A stretch of DNA of 64,000 nt from Pythium myriotylum (GCA_023091665.1 JALJCQ010000002.1:62001-126000); one strand, 5' to 3'. Shown: positions 1 through 9,931, numbered from the stretch's first letter. Numbers and translations are program-made. The notes: generated by a model not told the origin, from the letters alone.

Positions 1-35
1 TTATTATTGATAATTATATTTATTATCAATAATAA
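1..35. terminator. Perfect hairpin downstream of atp1
   Basis: A 13-bp perfect inverted repeat (1-13 with 23-35, 9-nt loop) lies just past the atp1 stop codon. It may extend beyond the window edge. Similar hairpins follow nad4, nad3, nad5 and cox1, so a role in 3' end formation or transcript stability is inferred. Confidence 0.45.
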
Positions 36-53
36 TATTTATTTTATAAAAAA

Positions 54-1583
54 TTATTTATTTAAAAAATTTTTAGTAAAATTATCAGCTAAATTTCTTA
101 ATTTTTGATCTAATTCTTTAGAAATTTCTTTTTTTGTTGAAATTTCATTTAATATTTCAGAATGATTATTTTTAATAAAATTTAACCAAGTAGTTTCAAA
201 AGTTGATATTTTATCTACAGCTATTTTATCTAAGAAACCTTTAACACCTAAAAAAATAATAACAACTTGATCTTCAACAGATAATGGTACGTTTAAACCT
301 TGTTTTAACATTTCTGTTAATCTAATACCTCTGTGTAATTGTTGTTGTGTAGTAGCATCTAAATCAGAACCAAATTGAGCGAAAGCTTGTACCTCCCTAA
401 ATTGTGCTAATTCTAATTTCATAGTACCAGCAATTTGTTTCATTGCTTTAATTTGAGCAGAAGAACCTACACGGCTTACAGATAAACCAACACTAATTGC
501 AGGTCTTTGACCTTGATTGAATAATTCAGTTTCTAAGAAAATTTGACCATCAGTAATAGAAATAACGTTTGTAGGAATATATGCAGAAACGTCACCAGCT
601 TGAGTTTCAATAACAGGTAAAGCTGTTAAAGAACCACCACCTATTTTTTTGTTCATTTTAGCAGCTCTTTCTAATAATCTTGAGTGTAAATAGAATACAT
701 CACCTGGGTAAGCTTCTCTACCTGGAGGTCTTCTTAATAATAAAGACATTTGTCTATAAGCCACCGCTTGTTTTGATAAATCATCATAAAAAATAACAGC
801 ATGCTTACCATTATCTCTAAAAAATTCACCTAAAGCACAACCTGTATATGGAGCTAAAAATTGTAATGGAGCTGAATCAGAAGCAGTAGCAGCTACTATA
901 ACTGAAAAGAACATAGCATTTTTTTCTTCTAAAGTTTTTGTTAATTCAGCGATAGTTGATCTTTTTTGACCTACACCTACATAAATACAATATAATTGAT
1001 TATCAGTATCTTTTTTTAAATGAGGTTCTCTTTGATTAATTATTGTATCTATTGCAATAGAAGTTTTACCTGTTTGTCTGTCACCAATAATTAATTCCCT
1101 TTGACCTCTACCTATTGGAATTAAACTATCAACAGCTTTTAAACCTGTTTGAACTGGTTCATTAACTTTTTGTCTAGGCATAATACCTGGAGCTTTAATT
1201 TCTACTCTACTAGAAAGTTTAGTATTAATTTGACCTTTACCATCAATTGGTTGACCTAAAGCATCAACTACACGACCTAATACTTCTGCACCTACAGGAA
1301 CACTAACAATTGAACCTGTTCTTCTAACAAAATTACCTTCTTGAATTTCTCTATCATTACTAAAAACAACCACACCAACAACATCAGGTTCTAAGTTTAA
1401 TGCCATACCTTTAATATCACCGTTATTAAATTCAACCATTTCACCAGCTTGAATTTTGGTTAAACCGTAACATCTAGCGATACCGTCACTCATAGATAAA
1501 ACAATACCAGTTTCTTGTAAACTTTTTTCATCTTTGTATTTTTTAATATTTGATTCTAGAATATATGATAATTCAATAGCCAT
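54..1583 (-). CDS. atp1: ATP synthase F1 subunit alpha
   Basis: The 509-residue product is the full-length alpha subunit of mitochondrial F1 ATP synthase, which carries the non-catalytic nucleotide sites in the matrix-side hexamer. The Walker A motif GDRQTGKTS is near residue 170, the Walker B region ends in [10 protein letters not shown], and the alpha signature [14 protein letters not shown] is near residue 360. The start ATG at 1583 gives the expected N-terminal beta-barrel region. The gene is on the minus strand downstream of trnE and nad4, and a hairpin follows the stop codon. A mitochondrial atp1 is retained by plants, jakobids and oomycete-type stramenopiles but not by animals or fungi. 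Confidence 0.98.
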   Translation of the reverse strand: MAIELSYILESNIKKYKDEKSLQETGIVLSMSDGIARCYGLTKIQAGEMVEFNNGDIKGMALNLEPDVVGVVVFSNDREIQEGNFVRRTGSIVSVPVGAEVLGRVVDALGQPIDGKGQINTKLSSRVEIKAPGIMPRQKVNEPVQTGLKAVDSLIPIGRGQRELIIGDRQTGKTSIAIDTIINQREPHLKKDTDNQLYCIYVGVGQKRSTIAELTKTLEEKNAMFFSVIVAATASDSAPLQFLAPYTGCALGEFFRDNGKHAVIFYDDLSKQAVAYRQMSLLLRRPPGREAYPGDVFYLHSRLLERAAKMNKKIGGGSLTALPVIETQAGDVSAYIPTNVISITDGQIFLETELFNQGQRPAISVGLSVSRVGSSAQIKAMKQIAGTMKLELAQFREVQAFAQFGSDLDATTQQQLHRGIRLTEMLKQGLNVPLSVEDQVVIIFLGVKGFLDKIAVDKISTFETTWLNFIKNNHSEILNEISTKKEISKELDQKLRNLADNFTKNFLNK

Positions 1584-1609
1584 TAAATGGTTATTAAATT
1601 ATCATATTA

Positions 1610-1681
1610 TACCCTTTACGAGAATTGAACTCGTGTTTTTGCCGTGAAAAGGCAATGTCCTAACCACTAGACTAAAAGGGC
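1610..1681 (-). tRNA. trnE: tRNA-Glu (TTC)
   Basis: A cloverleaf can be folded on the minus strand: a 7-bp acceptor with one G-T pair, anticodon stem TTGCC/GGCAA around TTC, and T arm ACGAG-TTCAATT-CTCGT. It sits between nad4 and atp1. Confidence 0.93.
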
Positions 1682-1686
1682 TTTTT

Positions 1687-1725
1687 AAAATAATAATTTT
1701 ATTATTAAAATAAAATTATTATTTT
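1687..1725. terminator. 17-bp hairpin overlapping the nad4 stop
   Basis: A perfect 17-bp inverted repeat (1687-1703 with 1709-1725, 5-nt loop) starts at the last base of the nad4 stop codon and runs up to trnE. It is probably a 3' end or processing signal, by analogy with the hairpins after atp1, nad3, nad5 and cox1. Confidence 0.45.
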
Positions 1726-3200
1726 TAAAAAAAATATGAAAAATCTATATGAACTAAAATTTTTGAAACACTTTCATGCATGCAGCTTTCAAATATTTTA
1801 GGATATAAACCTAAAAGAAAAATGTTTACTATTAATATTAAATGTATTAAAAATTCACGATATGTTAAATCATAATATATTTTTAAATACATATTTTGAA
1901 TATTACCATAACAGATTCTATTATAAAATAATAATGAGTAAACACCACCTAAAAACATACCTATAGTAGCAAAAACAGCTGTAGTAGTATTATCTTCAAA
2001 AACACCAGTTAATATTAATAATTCCCCTACAAAACTACTTGAACCCGGTATAGACATATTTGCTAATATATAAATAAATAATGCTATACAAAATAAAGGC
2101 ATTGTATGAGCTAAACCACCATAATAATTTATGAAACGTGTATGATATCTATCATATAAACAACCTATTGAAAAGAATAAACCACTTGATACTAGACCAT
2201 GACTTATCATTTGTATAATACTACCTTCAAGTCCTTGCATTGTTAATGAAAAAATACCTAAAACAATGAAATTCATATGTGCTACTGAGGCATAAGCTAT
2301 AATACGTTTTAAATCAGTTTGTCTAATCGCTGTTAAAGAAGCGTATGTTACTGATATAAGACATAACACTAATACATAAGGTGTAAAATATATACTAGCT
2401 TTGGGAAATAATGGTATTAAAAAGCGAACCATACCATAAGATCCTAATTTTAATAAAATACCAGCTAATAAAACAGAACCTGCTGTAGGAGCTTCAACGT
2501 GTGCTTCCGGTAACCAAACATGAAAAGGTAACATAGGTACTTTTACTGCAAAAGATAAAAAAAAAGCTAACCAATATAATTTTTCATAAGAAAAATTTAA
2601 ATTACTATAATATAATATTTGATAATCTGTTGTACCAACAGTTAAAAATAGATGTATAATGGCAATAAACATAAATAAAGAACCTGCTAAAGTATACATA
2701 AAAAATAAATATGAAGCTTTAATTTTTCTTTCTCTAGAACCCCAAATACCTATAATTAAAAACATTGGTATCAACACACTTTCGAAAAATATATAAAAAA
2801 TAAATAAATCTAATACACTAAATGAAATAATTAAACAAAATTCTAAAATAAAGAATAAAATAAAATATTCTTTAACATTTTTTGTTATTATTTCATAACT
2901 TATTAGCATACATATTGGTATTAAAAAAGTAGTTAAAATTATGAAAAAAAGCGAAATACCATCGATACCTAAATAAAAATGCATATTAAATTGATTAATC
3001 CAATCAATTTTCACTAAAAATTGAAAATTAGAAGTAGATTTATCAAATAAAATCCATAAAGGTAAAGACAATACAAAAATGAAGAACGACATAAAAATAC
3101 TAAAATTTTTAATTGTTTTTTCATTTTTTAAAAAGAATAACACTATTGTTGCTATTATTGGTAAAATAAGTAAAATTATTAACATAAATTGACTAGACAT
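1725..3200 (-). CDS. nad4: NADH dehydrogenase subunit 4
   Basis: The 491-residue multi-pass protein is an antiporter-like proton-pumping subunit of complex I in the inner membrane. The family signature is clear: FYIFFESVLIPMFLIIGIWG with the essential Glu in TM5, then VKVPMLPFHVWLPEAHVEAP and the lysine-bearing GILLKLGSYG. Length is normal. The gene is on the minus strand with trnH upstream and trnE downstream, and a strong hairpin abuts its stop codon. Confidence 0.97.
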   Translation of the reverse strand: MSSQFMLIILLILPIIATIVLFFLKNEKTIKNFSIFMSFFIFVLSLPLWILFDKSTSNFQFLVKIDWINQFNMHFYLGIDGISLFFIILTTFLIPICMLISYEIITKNVKEYFILFFILEFCLIISFSVLDLFIFYIFFESVLIPMFLIIGIWGSRERKIKASYLFFMYTLAGSLFMFIAIIHLFLTVGTTDYQILYYSNLNFSYEKLYWLAFFLSFAVKVPMLPFHVWLPEAHVEAPTAGSVLLAGILLKLGSYGMVRFLIPLFPKASIYFTPYVLVLCLISVTYASLTAIRQTDLKRIIAYASVAHMNFIVLGIFSLTMQGLEGSIIQMISHGLVSSGLFFSIGCLYDRYHTRFINYYGGLAHTMPLFCIALFIYILANMSIPGSSSFVGELLILTGVFEDNTTTAVFATIGMFLGGVYSLLFYNRICYGNIQNMYLKIYYDLTYREFLIHLILIVNIFLLGLYPKIFESCMHESVSKILVHIDFSYFF

Positions 3201-3228
3201 AAAATTATTTTAAAAAATTAGAAAAACA

Positions 3229-3302
3229 AGGCGAATAATGGGATTTGAACCCATAACATTCAGACCCACAATCTGACACTCTACCTTTAAGTTATATTCG
3301 CC
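3229..3302 (-). tRNA. trnH: tRNA-His (GTG)
   Basis: The acceptor GGCGAAT/ATTCGCC is perfect. The anticodon stem TCAGA/TCTGA presents GTG, and the T arm is ATGGG-TTCAAAT-CCCAT. It lies between nad4 and the rpl10 candidate. Confidence 0.93.
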
Positions 3303-3305
3303 TTT

Positions 3306-3725
3306 TTATATTTTTCTTAAATAATGTAAAAAATTTAAAAAAGGGTTTATTAATGTAATATTAAGATATGAATCTGAATTTATTAATATTTGTTTTAATT
3401 TTAAATTTGAATATATATTTTCATCTATTTTTAATGAAATAAGTTCTATTTTTTTAAAATTATTAATATTTTTAATTAAATCAGCATATTCATTACCGTA
3501 AATTATTAATAAAGGGCCTTGACCTTTTAAATTTAAAAAAAAATTATTTGTAAGGTTTTGTTTTAATATTAGAGATTTATAGTTTAGATTTTTAAGTTTT
3601 TTTTTGATTAATATTATTTCTTGAATAATTAAGTCATTATAACGAAATGCATATATATATTTGTAATTTTGTTTGATATTTTGTAATTGATTTATTTTGT
3701 ATTTTTTAAAAAATTTGTTATTCAT
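3306..3725 (-). CDS. rpl10: Probable ribosomal protein L10 (uL10m)
   Basis: The 139-residue basic protein is not obvious at first sight. Its middle matches the uL10 fold: an LKNLNYKSLILKQNL stretch in the place of the bacterial 'LRKAG..RVVRNTLL' segment, then LKGQGPLLIIYGNE in the place of 'VGPTLIAYS', and a C-terminal tail like the 'LATLPTYEEAIARL' helix. uL10 anchors the L7/L12 stalk on the large subunit. The stop codon lies 4 bases beyond trnH, and the start is 63 bases from the nad7 stop. nad9 was considered because of the neighbouring nad7, but its conserved motifs are absent. The assignment rests on motif order only and needs a profile search. Confidence 0.6.
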   Translation of the reverse strand: MNNKFFKKYKINQLQNIKQNYKYIYAFRYNDLIIQEIILIKKKLKNLNYKSLILKQNLTNNFFLNLKGQGPLLIIYGNEYADLIKNINNFKKIELISLKIDENIYSNLKLKQILINSDSYLNITLINPFLNFLHYLRKI

Positions 3726-3788
3726 TATTTTATTTATATTTTTAAAAGATTATAAAAAAATTTAAACTTTTAAACTTTTTTATAAAAT

Positions 3789-4967
3789 TTATCTATCAAT
3801 TTCACCAAATACAATATCTTGTGTACCTATTATAGTAACAACATCAGCTATCATATGATTTTTTGACATAAAATCTAATGCTTGTAAATGAGCAAATCCA
3901 GGTGATCTTATTTTACATCTATAAGGTTTATTAGTACCATCAGAAATTAAAAAAACACCGTATTCACCTTTTGGAGCTTCAATTACTGTATAAGTTTCTC
4001 CACTGTTTACAGTTATATTTTCTGAATAATATTTAAAATGATGTATTAATGATTCCATTGAATTTTTTAATTGAATTCGATTTGGATTAGTTATTTTCTT
4101 ATCATCTAATTTTATTGGACCTTCTGGTATTTCGTTTAAAACTTGTAATATTATTCGAATAGATTGTCTCATTTCTTCAATTCTAATTAAATAACGATCA
4201 TAACAATCACCATTAGTACCTACAGGTACATCAAAATCTATTTTATCATAAACTTCATATGGTTGTGTTTTTCTTAAATCCCATGAAATACCTGAACCTC
4301 TAAGCATAACACCACTAAAACCCCAATTTAAAGCATCTTTAGCACTAACAATTCCAATATTAACAAGTCTTTGTTTCCAAATACGATTATCGGTCAACAT
4401 CTCCTCAATTTCATCTAATCTAGTATTAAATTGACTACAAAAAACGTGAATATCATTTAATAAGCCTTTAGGTAAATCTTGACTAACACCTCCAGGTCTA
4501 AAATAACTTGAATGCATTCTTGCACCTGAAACTCTTTCATAAAATTCCATTAATTTTTCTCTTTCTTCAAATCCCCAAAAAAAAGGAGTCATAGCACCTA
4601 CATCTAAAGCATGACAAACAATTGCAAGTATATGATTTAATATTCTAGTTATTTCAGAAAAAAGAACTCGAATGTATTGTGCTCGCAGTGGTATATCACA
4701 ATTTAATAGTTTTTCAATAGCTAATACATAAGCGTGTTCTTGACACATCATAGAAACATAATCTAATCGATCAAAATAAGGTAATGCTTGTAAATAATTT
4801 TTATATTCAATTAATTTTTCAGTACCCCTATGTAATAGACCTATATGTGGATCAGCTTTTTTAACAACTTCACCATTTAATTCCAATATTAATCTTAAAA
4901 CACCATGCGCTGCTGGGTGTTGTGGACCAAAATTTATAGAGAAATTTTTAATTTTTTTTAATGACAT
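3789..4967 (-). CDS. nad7: NADH dehydrogenase subunit 7 (49 kDa)
   Basis: This 392-residue protein is the 49-kDa subunit of the complex I peripheral arm and forms the quinone site with the 20-kDa subunit. Diagnostic motifs are [16 protein letters not shown] near the N-terminus, the [12 protein letters not shown] segment, [12 protein letters not shown] in the middle, and the C-terminal [18 protein letters not shown] ending typical of the family. Length and ends are complete. It is transcribed on the minus strand towards rpl10, trnH and nad4, and diverges from nad2. Confidence 0.98.
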   Translation of the reverse strand: MSLKKIKNFSINFGPQHPAAHGVLRLILELNGEVVKKADPHIGLLHRGTEKLIEYKNYLQALPYFDRLDYVSMMCQEHAYVLAIEKLLNCDIPLRAQYIRVLFSEITRILNHILAIVCHALDVGAMTPFFWGFEEREKLMEFYERVSGARMHSSYFRPGGVSQDLPKGLLNDIHVFCSQFNTRLDEIEEMLTDNRIWKQRLVNIGIVSAKDALNWGFSGVMLRGSGISWDLRKTQPYEVYDKIDFDVPVGTNGDCYDRYLIRIEEMRQSIRIILQVLNEIPEGPIKLDDKKITNPNRIQLKNSMESLIHHFKYYSENITVNSGETYTVIEAPKGEYGVFLISDGTNKPYRCKIRSPGFAHLQALDFMSKNHMIADVVTIIGTQDIVFGEIDR

Positions 4968-5092
4968 ATATTTATTATATTAAAATTTTAAGAATGAAAA
5001 TATTAAAAAAATATTTTATAATTTATTTACCAAAATATAGCATATATAGTAGATAAGTATTTTTAATAGTATTTATTTACTTTTATAAAAGT

Positions 5093-6586
5093 ATGATTTT
5101 ACAGGAAATTTTTAACAATAATTTTGAACTTTTAATTCCAGAGTTTTTTTTAACTACTATTTTATTAATTTTATTATTATTTGGAGTATTTTATAAAAAA
5201 AGTCAAAATAATGAAAAAATTTTGATTATTAAAAATTTAAATACTATAATAATATATTTATTATTAATAATTTTAATACTAACTTATAACATAGAAAATT
5301 TTTCAACAACCGTAATGAACGGAGTTTTAATTATTAATAATTTTACGCAATTTATAAAAATTATTTTAATATCAACTTCAATTATTTGTCTTTTAATACA
5401 AAGAAAATATTTAATTCAACAAAAAATTAATTCTTATGAAATTAATATATTATTATTAATATCTTTATTAGGTTTAATGATTTTAATATCATCAAACCAT
5501 TTTATTACATTATATTTAGCAATAGAATTACAGAGTTTAAGTTTTTATATTTTGACAGCATCGCAAAGAAAATCAATATTATCTGTAGAAGCAGCTTTAA
5601 AATATTTTATTTTAGGATCAATTGCTTCTGGTTTTATTTTATTTGGTTCTTCTATTTTATATGTAGTGCTAGGGTCATTAAATTTCAGTAATGTTTTTTT
5701 AATATTATCTAATATAAATTACTTAGAGAATACAGATTTATTAATAAGTATTGTATATGGTTTTGTTTTTATTCTTATAGGTTTATTATTTAAAATAGGT
5801 GTTGCTCCTTTCCATTTTTGGTTACCTGATGTTTATGAAGGAGCTCCTAATAATATTACCGCTTTTTTTGCTATAGTACCTAAAATAGCTTTTATAGGTG
5901 TTTTAATACGTTTTTTTTTTGATATATTTTATCATATTTCTTTTTTTTTTGAATTATTTTTTTATATAACAGCGATTTTATCAATGTTAATTGGTTCTTT
6001 ATCAGCATTACAACAAAAAAAAATAAAAAGATTATTAGCTTATAGTTCAATAAGTCATGTAGGTTTTATCCTTATAGGATTTACATCAAATCTATTGAAT
6101 AATGTGCCTTATATTTTATTATATATTATTATTTACATAATAATGAGTATAAATTTGTGGACTTCATATATTTCAATAAATATTAATCACAAACCAATAA
6201 AATATTTAACTGATTTATCAAGTTTATATACTATTAACAATTTAATATCTGTAATACTAATTTTAAATGTTTTTTCATTAGCAGGTATACCACCTTTAGC
6301 TGGTTTTTTTTCGAAACTTTTTATATTTTTTTCAGGTATAAAAAATGGATATTTTAGTTTAGTATTTTTTGCAGTAATTATAAGTATTATAAGCTCTTTT
6401 TATTATTTAAAAATTATAAAAATTGTTTATTTTGAAAAAATTTCAAAAAAAATATTTTTAGATCAAATTAATAAAATTCAGAGCATAATTCTATTGATAA
6501 ATACTCAAATAATAGTATTTTTATTCTTATTTCCAAATATTATATTAGTAAATTTAAATAAAATTTATTTATATTTATTAATATAA
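5093..6586 (+). CDS. nad2: NADH dehydrogenase subunit 2
   Basis: The 497-residue multi-pass protein is an antiporter-like membrane subunit of complex I. The conserved blocks LYLAIELQSLSFYILTAS (TM5 Glu), ALKYFILGSIASGFILFGSS, KIGVAPFHFWLPDVYEGAP and LLAYSSISHVGFILIGF are all present. Bacterial-type length. It is the first gene of a plus-strand block and is followed by trnF after 7 bases. The 125-bp spacer to nad7 is a divergent intergenic region and should contain promoters for both directions, though I see no recognisable element. Confidence 0.97.
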   Translation: MILQEIFNNNFELLIPEFFLTTILLILLLFGVFYKKSQNNEKILIIKNLNTIIIYLLLIILILTYNIENFSTTVMNGVLIINNFTQFIKIILISTSIICLLIQRKYLIQQKINSYEINILLLISLLGLMILISSNHFITLYLAIELQSLSFYILTASQRKSILSVEAALKYFILGSIASGFILFGSSILYVVLGSLNFSNVFLILSNINYLENTDLLISIVYGFVFILIGLLFKIGVAPFHFWLPDVYEGAPNNITAFFAIVPKIAFIGVLIRFFFDIFYHISFFFELFFYITAILSMLIGSLSALQQKKIKRLLAYSSISHVGFILIGFTSNLLNNVPYILLYIIIYIIMSINLWTSYISININHKPIKYLTDLSSLYTINNLISVILILNVFSLAGIPPLAGFFSKLFIFFSGIKNGYFSLVFFAVIISIISSFYYLKIIKIVYFEKISKKIFLDQINKIQSIILLINTQIIVFLFLFPNIILVNLNKIYLYLLI

Positions 6587-6593
6587 TATTTTT

Positions 6594-6667
6594 GTTTGGA
6601 TAGCTCAGTTGGTTAGAGTAAAAGACTGAAAATCTTTGTGTCGGTGGTTCAAATCCGCCTCCAAACA
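6594..6667 (+). tRNA. trnF: tRNA-Phe (GAA)
   Basis: The acceptor GTTTGGA/TCCAAAC is perfect, the anticodon stem AAAGA/TCTTT presents GAA, and the T loop is TTCAAAT. Confidence 0.95.
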
Positions 6668-6686
6668 CTTTTAAACATTTATATTT

Positions 6687-7028
6687 ATGTATACATTACG
6701 TCTTAGTTTTAAATCTGTAGAAAAAATAAACAAATTAAAAAAAAACTTACTTAGAATAAAAAAATTATATAATTTTAAAAATTTAAAAATAAAAGGTATT
6801 TTTAAAAATAAAAATAAAAATAAAATTTTTACATTATTAAAATCACCTCATGTAAATAAAAAATCACGTGAACATTTTATTTATAAAAATTATATTCAAA
6901 AAATAGATTTAAATTTTATAAATATTTTTCAATTATTAAATTTTTTAATAATTTTAAAAAAAATATTATCTAAAAATTTTTTAATTGATATAAAAATTAT
7001 AAAAAATAATAAAAAAATATGCTTATAG
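6687..7028 (+). CDS. rps10: Ribosomal protein S10
   Basis: The 113-residue small-subunit protein is identified by TLLKSPHVNKKSREHF around residues 49-64, the uS10 hallmark, and by the matching N-terminal beta strand LRLSFKSVEKI. Length is normal. The TAG stop codon falls inside the 5' end of trnR(GCG), an overlap of ten bases, so the mRNA cannot keep its stop codon if the tRNA is excised from the same transcript. rps10 is mitochondrial in oomycetes and plants. Confidence 0.9.
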   Translation: MYTLRLSFKSVEKINKLKKNLLRIKKLYNFKNLKIKGIFKNKNKNKIFTLLKSPHVNKKSREHFIYKNYIQKIDLNFINIFQLLNFLIILKKILSKNFLIDIKIIKNNKKICL

Positions 7029-7091
7029 CTTAATGGATAAAGCGTTAGATTGCGGATCTATAAAATGAAAGTTCGAATCTTTCTAAGCATA
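7019..7091 (+). tRNA. trnR: tRNA-Arg (GCG)
   Basis: The acceptor ATGCTTA/TAAGCAT is perfect and the anticodon loop TTGCGGA presents GCG. One mismatch sits at the top of the anticodon stem. It overlaps the last ten bases of rps10. Confidence 0.88.
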
Positions 7092-7104
7092 TTTTCAAAA
7101 ATTT

Positions 7105-7178
7105 TTGAAGTATAGCCAAGTGGTAAGGCCTCCGTTTTTGGTGCGGATAATCAAAGGTTCGAATCCTTTTACTTCAAA
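7105..7178 (+). tRNA. trnQ: tRNA-Gln (TTG)
   Basis: The acceptor TTGAAGT/ACTTCAA is perfect. The anticodon stem TCCGT/GCGGA with loop TTTTGGT reads TTG. Confidence 0.93.
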
Positions 7179-7179
7179 A

Positions 7180-7253
7180 GGGCCTATAACTCAGTTGGTT
7201 AGAGTATACGCCTGATAAGTGTAAAGTCAGTAGTTCAAGTCTACTTAGGCCCA
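7180..7253 (+). tRNA. trnI: tRNA-Ile (GAT)
   Basis: The acceptor GGGCCTA/TAGGCCC is perfect and the anticodon stem TACGC/GTGTA presents GAT. It is the second gene of a Q-I-V cluster with spacers of one or two bases. Confidence 0.94.
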
Positions 7254-7255
7254 AT

Positions 7256-7328
7256 GAATAATTAGCTCAATTGGTAGAGTATTTCGTTTACACCGAAAAT
7301 GTTAGCGGTTCGAGTCCGTTATTATTCA
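7256..7328 (+). tRNA. trnV: tRNA-Val (TAC)
   Basis: The acceptor GAATAAT/ATTATTC is perfect. The anticodon stem TTTCG/CGAAA presents TAC. It sits just before rps12. Confidence 0.94.
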
Positions 7329-7348
7329 AAATTTAAATTATTTTAATT

Positions 7349-7729
7349 ATGTCAACAATTAATCAATTATTTTTACAAAAACAAAAAAGATTAAGAAAAA
7401 AAAAAAGAAATAAAAGTCCTGCTTTAAAAAAGTGTCCACAGCGAAAAGGTATTTGTTTAAAAGTGTATACTAAAACACCTAAAAAACCTAACTCTGCTTT
7501 AAGAAAGGTTGCTAAAGTTAGATTAACAAGCAAATATACTGTTATTACTTATATACCTGGTATTGGACATACTTTACAAGAACATTCGATTGTTTTAGTT
7601 AGAGGAGGTAGAGTACAAGATTTACCAGGAGTAAAATATCATTTAGTTCGTGGAAAATATGATTTATTAGGAATTTTAAAACGAACAACATCGAGATCAA
7701 AATATGGAACTAAACTACGAAGAGTATAA
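7349..7729 (+). CDS. rps12: Ribosomal protein S12
   Basis: The 126-residue protein is a complete uS12, the decoding-centre protein of the small subunit. The invariant [17 protein letters not shown] and [19 protein letters not shown] segments are intact, with the typical basic N-terminus containing CPQRKGIC. The last 26 bases overlap the start of rps7, preserving the bacterial str-operon order in compacted form. Confidence 0.97.
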   Translation: MSTINQLFLQKQKRLRKKKRNKSPALKKCPQRKGICLKVYTKTPKKPNSALRKVAKVRLTSKYTVITYIPGIGHTLQEHSIVLVRGGRVQDLPGVKYHLVRGKYDLLGILKRTTSRSKYGTKLRRV

Positions 7730-8129
7730 TATAAAAAAATTATTTATAAATGTATTATTAAAACAAGGTAAAAAAACAAAATCAGAAAATATATTTAAAA
7801 ATATTTTAATTAATTTAAAAAAAATAACAAAACAGAAACCAAGTTTTATTTTATCAAAATGTATAAATAATTTAGTACCAAAACTAAAAACAATAAGCTT
7901 ACCTAATAAAAAAAAAGGTAAAAAAAGAAAAAAAGATTTATATTTTTTAATGTTTTTAAGTGAAGACAAACAAATTAAAATATCAATAAATTGGTTATTT
8001 TCAAATTCAAATTTAGATAATATTGTAAATGAAATAATTCAAACTTCGAAAAATAAAAGTAAAACGATTAATTTTAAAAAAGAATATTATAGAGATATTA
8101 AAAAATTAAAATTTAATTTACACTTTTAA
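7704..8129 (+). CDS. rps7: Ribosomal protein S7
   Basis: The 141-residue protein has the uS7 N-terminal helix pattern [20 protein letters not shown] and the C-terminal helices. It lacks the first 15 or so residues of bacterial S7 and is strongly divergent in the centre. The only sensible ATG is at 7704, inside rps12 and in another frame, so the two genes overlap by 26 bases and are probably translated from one mRNA. Position after rps12 matches the bacterial str operon. Confidence 0.85.
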   Translation: MELNYEEYNIKKLFINVLLKQGKKTKSENIFKNILINLKKITKQKPSFILSKCINNLVPKLKTISLPNKKKGKKRKKDLYFLMFLSEDKQIKISINWLFSNSNLDNIVNEIIQTSKNKSKTINFKKEYYRDIKKLKFNLHF

Positions 8130-8202
8130 TTAAAAATTATTTATGATTAAATAATTAATTGTCAAATAAATAGAAATATTTATAATATATAATTATTCTT
8201 AT

Positions 8203-9120
8203 ATGAAAACTTATTATTATATTAATAAAAAAAATTTAAAAATTGAAAAAATTTCTAACGTAAATGGTAATACAGCTCCATATAACAGAGATTTAGATTT
8301 TTTCAAAAAAATCACAAAAAATACTAGTAATGTACATAAACATCCATATCATTTAGTAGATCCAAGTCCATGGCCTTTTGTAATTTCTTTCGGCATATTT
8401 TTCTTTGCTTTTGGTATGGCAATGTATTTTCATAATTATACTGGTAGTTTAATCTTAACTTTTACAGGTTTTTTAATGATTATTTTTACAATGTATACCT
8501 GGTTTAGAGATATTGTAAGAGAAGCTGTTTATGAAGGTCAACATACTAAACAAGTACAGTTAGGTTTAAGAAATGGTATGCTTTTATTCATTTTTAGTGA
8601 ATTATTATTCTTTATAAGTTTTTTCTGGGCTTTTTTCCATTCAGCTTTAGCTCCAGTACCAGAAATAGGTTCTTTATGGCCTCCTTTAGGTATTGAAACT
8701 ATTAATGCTTGGGGTGTTCCTTTATTAAACACTATAATTCTATTAACATCAGGTGCTACAATTACTTGGGCACATCATGCAATAATTTATGGTGATAGAA
8801 AAAATGCGATTTTAAGTTTAATATTAACAATATCTTTAGCAATTTTTTTCACATTTATACAAGGTTTAGAATATGTAGAAAGTACTTTTTCTATATCTGA
8901 TAGTATTTATGGTACAACCTTTTTCCTTTTAACAGGATTTCACGGTTTTCACGTAATTGTTGGTACAATTTTTATCATTGTAACAACTTTAAGATTAATA
9001 AACCACCATTTTACTAAACAACATCATTTTGGTTTCGAAGCAGCTGCTTGGTACTGGCATTTTGTAGATGTAGTTTGGTTATTTTTATTTGTTGCAGTTT
9101 ATTGGTGGGGTGGAAATTAA
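8203..9120 (+). CDS. cox3: Cytochrome c oxidase subunit 3
   Basis: The 305-residue product carries all seven helices of COX3 after a longer than usual N-terminal extension of about 45 residues. The family core begins at KHPYHLVDPSPWPF. FFWAFFHSAL, LLTSGATITWAHHA and the ending EAAAWYWHFVDVVWLFLF are diagnostic. The start ATG at 8203 was kept because no internal ATG precedes the conserved HPYHLV block. It runs into atp6 with a 4-base gap to the favoured atp6 start. Confidence 0.97.
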   Translation: MKTYYYINKKNLKIEKISNVNGNTAPYNRDLDFFKKITKNTSNVHKHPYHLVDPSPWPFVISFGIFFFAFGMAMYFHNYTGSLILTFTGFLMIIFTMYTWFRDIVREAVYEGQHTKQVQLGLRNGMLLFIFSELLFFISFFWAFFHSALAPVPEIGSLWPPLGIETINAWGVPLLNTIILLTSGATITWAHHAIIYGDRKNAILSLILTISLAIFFTFIQGLEYVESTFSISDSIYGTTFFLLTGFHGFHVIVGTIFIIVTTLRLINHHFTKQHHFGFEAAAWYWHFVDVVWLFLFVAVYWWGGN

Positions 9121-9124
9121 TTTT

Positions 9125-9844
9125 ATGTTTAGCCCTTTAGAGCAATTTGAAATTTTACCTATATTTAAAATCCCTTTTGTATTTACTAATTCTTCATTAT
9201 TTTTAGTAATAGGTTTAATATTCGTATCTATTTATTTTTTTGTAAAAAATAAATTTATTCCAACAAGATTTCAACAAATTTTTGAAATAATTTTTAATAC
9301 TACCACTGAATTAGCTTATGGTAATATTGGAAAAGAAGGTAAACATTTTATCCCATTAATGTTTGTTGTTTTTTTCTTTATATTATTATGTAATTTAGTT
9401 GGAATGGTACCATATAGTTCTACATTAACAAGTCATTTAATTATTACATTAACTTTAGCTTTTACTATATATATTGGTTTTAATTTAATAGGTATTAGAA
9501 AACATAAATTAGATTTTTTAAATTTATTATTACCTAGTGGTGCAAATATTTTTTTAGTTCCTATTTTAGTTCCTATTGAATTAATTTCATATTTATCAAG
9601 AGTAATAAGTTTACCTGTACGATTATTCGTAAATATGATGGCTGGACATACATTATTAAAAGTAATTGCGGGTTTTGCTTGGTCAATGTTAAATGTAAAT
9701 AGCTTGTTATTCATAGCGCATGTAGTTCCGTTAATTTTATTAATCATCTTAACTGGTTTAGAATTAGCAGTTGCTTTTATTCAAGCATATGTATTTACTA
9801 TTTTAACTTGTATTTACATTAATGATGCGTTAAATTTACATTAA
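9125..9844 (+). CDS. atp6: ATP synthase F0 subunit a
   Basis: The inner-membrane proton channel subunit of ATP synthase. The essential Arg lies in PVRLFVNMMAGHTLL, and the C-terminal helix ELAVAFIQAYVFTIL is intact. The ATG at 9125 (239 residues) is preferred over an upstream TTG at 9089 that would overlap cox3, because MFSPLEQFEI is the canonical mitochondrial N-terminus. trnD follows 13 bases after the stop codon. Confidence 0.96.
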   Translation: MFSPLEQFEILPIFKIPFVFTNSSLFLVIGLIFVSIYFFVKNKFIPTRFQQIFEIIFNTTTELAYGNIGKEGKHFIPLMFVVFFFILLCNLVGMVPYSSTLTSHLIITLTLAFTIYIGFNLIGIRKHKLDFLNLLLPSGANIFLVPILVPIELISYLSRVISLPVRLFVNMMAGHTLLKVIAGFAWSMLNVNSLLFIAHVVPLILLIILTGLELAVAFIQAYVFTILTCIYINDALNLH

Positions 9845-9857
9845 ATTTTTTATAAAA

Positions 9858-9931
9858 GGAAAAGTAGCTCAGTTGGTTAGAGTAGTAGCTTGTCACGCTA
9901 TTGGTCGCGGGTTCGAGTCCCGTTTTTTCCG
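9858..9931 (+). tRNA. trnD: tRNA-Asp (GTC)
   Basis: The acceptor GGAAAAG/TTTTTCC has one G-T pair. The anticodon loop TTGTCAC gives GTC, and the T arm is GCGGG-TTCGAGT-CCCGT. Confidence 0.94.

Noticed and set aside
3306..3725. nad9 next to nad7
   Set aside because: The length and the absence of the NAD9 core motifs argue against it; uL10 fits better.
7715..7969. Minus-strand 84-codon ORF
   Set aside because: Antisense shadow of rps7, which is well supported.
8538..8732. Minus-strand ORF inside cox3
   Set aside because: Shadow of a highly conserved gene.
9433..9747. Minus-strand 104-codon ORF inside atp6
   Set aside because: Shadow of a highly conserved gene.
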